From the NCBI GenBank assembly GCA_009692275.1, contig SHZL01000123.1, forward strand, positions 1 to 8,028: a DNA stretch of 8,028 bases, given 5' to 3'. The position numbers and the translations under genes are program-made. Origin of the DNA: Lysobacterales bacterium. GTDB lineage: Bacteria > Pseudomonadota > Gammaproteobacteria > Xanthomonadales > SZUA-36. Below, piece by piece: positions 6,736 through 8,028 of this stretch (position 1 is its first letter; every line of letters begins with the position of its first letter). The notes beneath the pieces are model-generated. The model saw only the letters and a list, made by a program, of their open reading frames with translations, made no database searches and was not told the DNA's origin.

Positions 6736-6751
6736 CACCAGGCCCCTGGTG
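6736..6751. promoter_or_regulatory. Perfect 7+7 bp inverted repeat, candidate operator upstream of glyA
   Basis: CACCAGG-CC-CCTGGTG is a perfect dyad in the ettA-glyA intergenic region. Its centre lies about 44 bp upstream of the transcription start predicted from the extended -10 at 6776-6781, where an activator or repressor would touch RNA polymerase. It does not match the MetR (TGAA-N5-TTCA) or PurR consensus known for glyA in E. coli. No regulator is encoded nearby, so its partner is unknown. Confidence 0.4.
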
Positions 6752-6772
6752 AGGCATGCGCTGCGTAATCAA

Positions 6773-6781
6773 TGTTAGAAT
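6773..6781 (+). promoter_or_regulatory. Candidate extended -10 promoter of glyA
   Basis: TGTTAGAAT combines the TGn of an extended -10 with a TAGAAT hexamer (five of six matches). No good -35 is seen 17 bp upstream, which is common for extended -10 promoters or those needing an activator. Transcription would start near 6788, leaving a leader of about 65 nt before the glyA ATG. Confidence 0.5.
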
Positions 6782-6791
6782 CACCAACTAT

Positions 6792-6807
6792 TTTGTGCAT
6801 TTGTGCA
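6792..6807 (+). repeat. 8-bp perfect tandem repeat in the predicted glyA leader
   Basis: TTTGTGCA occurs twice in direct succession (6792-6799 and 6800-6807). It lies just downstream of the predicted transcription start, so it would be at the very 5' end of the glyA mRNA or act as a direct-repeat protein site. No function is evident. Confidence 0.6.
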
Positions 6808-6842
6808 GCGCGCGTAATAACCGGACCGGCCTACTGAAATAC

Positions 6843-6847
6843 AGGAA
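6843..6847 (+). promoter_or_regulatory. Ribosome binding site of glyA
   Basis: AGGAA lies five bases before the ATG at 6853, an ordinary Shine-Dalgarno element at good spacing. It is the clearest one in the window and fixes the glyA start, which also agrees residue for residue with the E. coli numbering. Confidence 0.75.
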
Positions 6848-6852
6848 CTCGA

Positions 6853-8028
6853 ATGTTTGATAGCAACTACCGCATCCACGGATACGACCTGGAACTGGCG
6901 CAGGCCATGGATGCCGAAAGAGCCCGGCAGGAAGATCATATTGAACTGATTGCCTCAGAAAACTATGCCAGTCCGCGGGTAATGGAAGCACAGGGGTCGG
7001 TGCTGACCAACAAGTATGCCGAGGGCTATCCCGGCAAGCGTTATTACGGCGGGTGCGAATACGTTGACGTGGCTGAGCGCCTGGCGCAGGAACGCGTAAA
7101 ACAGCTATTTGGAGCCGCTTATGCCAATGTGCAACCACACTCGGGCTCGCAAGCCAACGCTGCTGCCTACCTGGCCTTGCTGCAGCCTGGCGAAACCATC
7201 CTGGGAATGAGCCTGGCCGAAGGTGGCCACCTGACCCATGGCAGCCCGGTAAACTTTTCCGGCCGCCTGTTCAAGGCGGTCCAGTATGGCATCAACCAGC
7301 GAACCGGCCTGATCGATTACGACATCATTGCCGACCTGGCGCGGCAGCATAAACCGCGCCTGCTGATCGGCGGGTTTTCTGCCTATTCCCGCTTCATCGA
7401 CTGGGAGAAGATGCGGGCCATTGCAGATTCGGTTGGGGCCTGGTTCCTGGTGGACATGGCCCACGTGGCAGGCCTCGTTGCGGCCGGGGTTTATCCCAGC
7501 CCGGTGCCTCATGCCCACGTAACGACTTCCACTACGCACAAAACGCTGCGCGGTCCGCGCGGCGGAATCATCCTCGCGGGTGACGACGAATCAATTCAGA
7601 AAAAATTGAATTCCATGGTCTTCCCGGGCACGCAGGGCGGGCCCCTGATGCATGTCATTGCCGCCAAGGCGGTTGCCTTTAAGGAAGCCCTGGAACCCGG
7701 CTTCAAGGATTACCAGCTCAAAGTGGTAAACAATGCGCGCGCCATGGCTGAAGTAATCATGGAGCGTGGCTACAAAATAGTTTCCGGCGGCACCGATAAC
7801 CACCTGTTCCTGATTGACCTGATCGGCAAGGATTACACGGGTAAAGATGCAGAGGAAGCGCTGGGCCGTGCGAACATGACGGTCAACAAGAATAGCGTTC
7901 CGGGTGAGCCTCGTTCGCCGTTCATAACCAGCGGATTACGATTAGGCACGCCGGCCGTGACAACGCGTGGTTTTGACACCGAAGACTGCCGCGCTTTGGC
8001 TGGCCTGATTTGTGACGTGCTTGATCAC
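6853..8028 (+). CDS. glyA: Serine hydroxymethyltransferase GlyA (3' partial)
   Basis: GlyA is the cytosolic PLP enzyme that converts serine and tetrahydrofolate into glycine and 5,10-methylene-tetrahydrofolate, the main source of one-carbon units. The frame is open from ATG 6853 to the window edge: 392 codons of about 417 expected, so only the C-terminal helix is missing. Family motifs are all present: HIELIASENY (29-38), NKYAEGYPGKRYYGGCEYVD (53-72), QPHSGSQAN (94-102), GGHLTHGSPVNFSG (124-137) with the PLP-stacking His126, DMAHVAGLVAAGVYP (about 199-213), the Schiff-base lysine in TTHKTLRGPRGG at residue 230, FPGTQGGPLMH from 257, and the substrate-carboxylate Arg363 in TSGLRLGTPA. Numbering matches the E. 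coli enzyme. An AGGAA site precedes the start and a candidate promoter lies 65-80 bp upstream. Expression divergent from ettA suggests an independent housekeeping unit; what follows glyA is outside the window. Confidence 0.97.
   Translation, partial: MFDSNYRIHGYDLELAQAMDAERARQEDHIELIASENYASPRVMEAQGSVLTNKYAEGYPGKRYYGGCEYVDVAERLAQERVKQLFGAAYANVQPHSGSQANAAAYLALLQPGETILGMSLAEGGHLTHGSPVNFSGRLFKAVQYGINQRTGLIDYDIIADLARQHKPRLLIGGFSAYSRFIDWEKMRAIADSVGAWFLVDMAHVAGLVAAGVYPSPVPHAHVTTSTTHKTLRGPRGGIILAGDDESIQKKLNSMVFPGTQGGPLMHVIAAKAVAFKEALEPGFKDYQLKVVNNARAMAEVIMERGYKIVSGGTDNHLFLIDLIGKDYTGKDAEEALGRANMTVNKNSVPGEPRSPFITSGLRLGTPAVTTRGFDTEDCRALAGLICDVLDH

Noticed and set aside
6583..6852. Glycine riboswitch, MetR or PurR control of glyA
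   Set aside because: No tandem glycine-aptamer architecture and no TGAA-N5-TTCA or PurR-like palindrome could be seen by eye; the space between the promoters is also short.
7219..7221. Glu at GlyA residue 123 where E. coli has His (LAEGGHLTHG)
   Set aside because: This position varies in the family (human enzyme has Asp), and the functional His126 is intact.

Overview
The window looks like a stretch of gammaproteobacterial chromosome of moderate-to-high GC. The evidence is an EttA and a GlyA that follow the E. coli proteins almost residue for residue, including their lengths and numbering. The genus cannot be read from the sequence. No tRNA, rRNA, CRISPR array, insertion sequence, phage gene or attachment site is visible.

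Region 1 (1-4880, all + strand) is the downstream end of a surface-polysaccharide locus of the ABC-transporter type, probably O-antigen or a similar glycan. In order it holds: the ATPase of the exporter (Wzt type, 5' end cut by the window edge) with an extra C-terminal domain of the kind that recognises the finished glycan; a GT2 glycosyltransferase; a class I SAM-dependent methyltransferase; a second GT2 glycosyltransferase of the rhamnosyltransferase-like group; and an atypical NAD(P)-binding SDR/epimerase-like protein. The genes are tightly packed (gaps of 13-43 bp), mostly without clear Shine-Dalgarno sites, which suggests one operon with translational coupling. A reasonable reading is that the two transferases build or finish the chain on a lipid carrier in the cytoplasm, the methyltransferase modifies a sugar (possibly the end cap), and the Wzt/Wzm transporter, whose membrane subunit lies outside the window, exports it.

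Region 2 (4881-4911) is a very short convergent junction carrying a 13-bp tandem repeat. Region 3 (4912-6582, - strand) is ettA, the ribosome-bound ABC-F translational throttle. Region 4 (6583-6852) is a divergent intergenic region with a plausible ettA promoter, a plausible extended -10 promoter for glyA, a perfect 7+7 bp dyad and an 8-bp tandem repeat. Region 5 (6853 to the right edge, + strand) is glyA, serine hydroxymethyltransferase, cut off about 25 codons before its expected end.

I do not see an obviously new biological system. The points most worth a second look are the SDR protein that seems to have lost its catalytic Tyr/Lys pair, the six-codon mini-ORF that bridges the second glycosyltransferase and the SDR gene, the pairing of a methyltransferase that has a C-terminal helix with a Wzt that carries a glycan-recognition domain, and the dyad in front of glyA.
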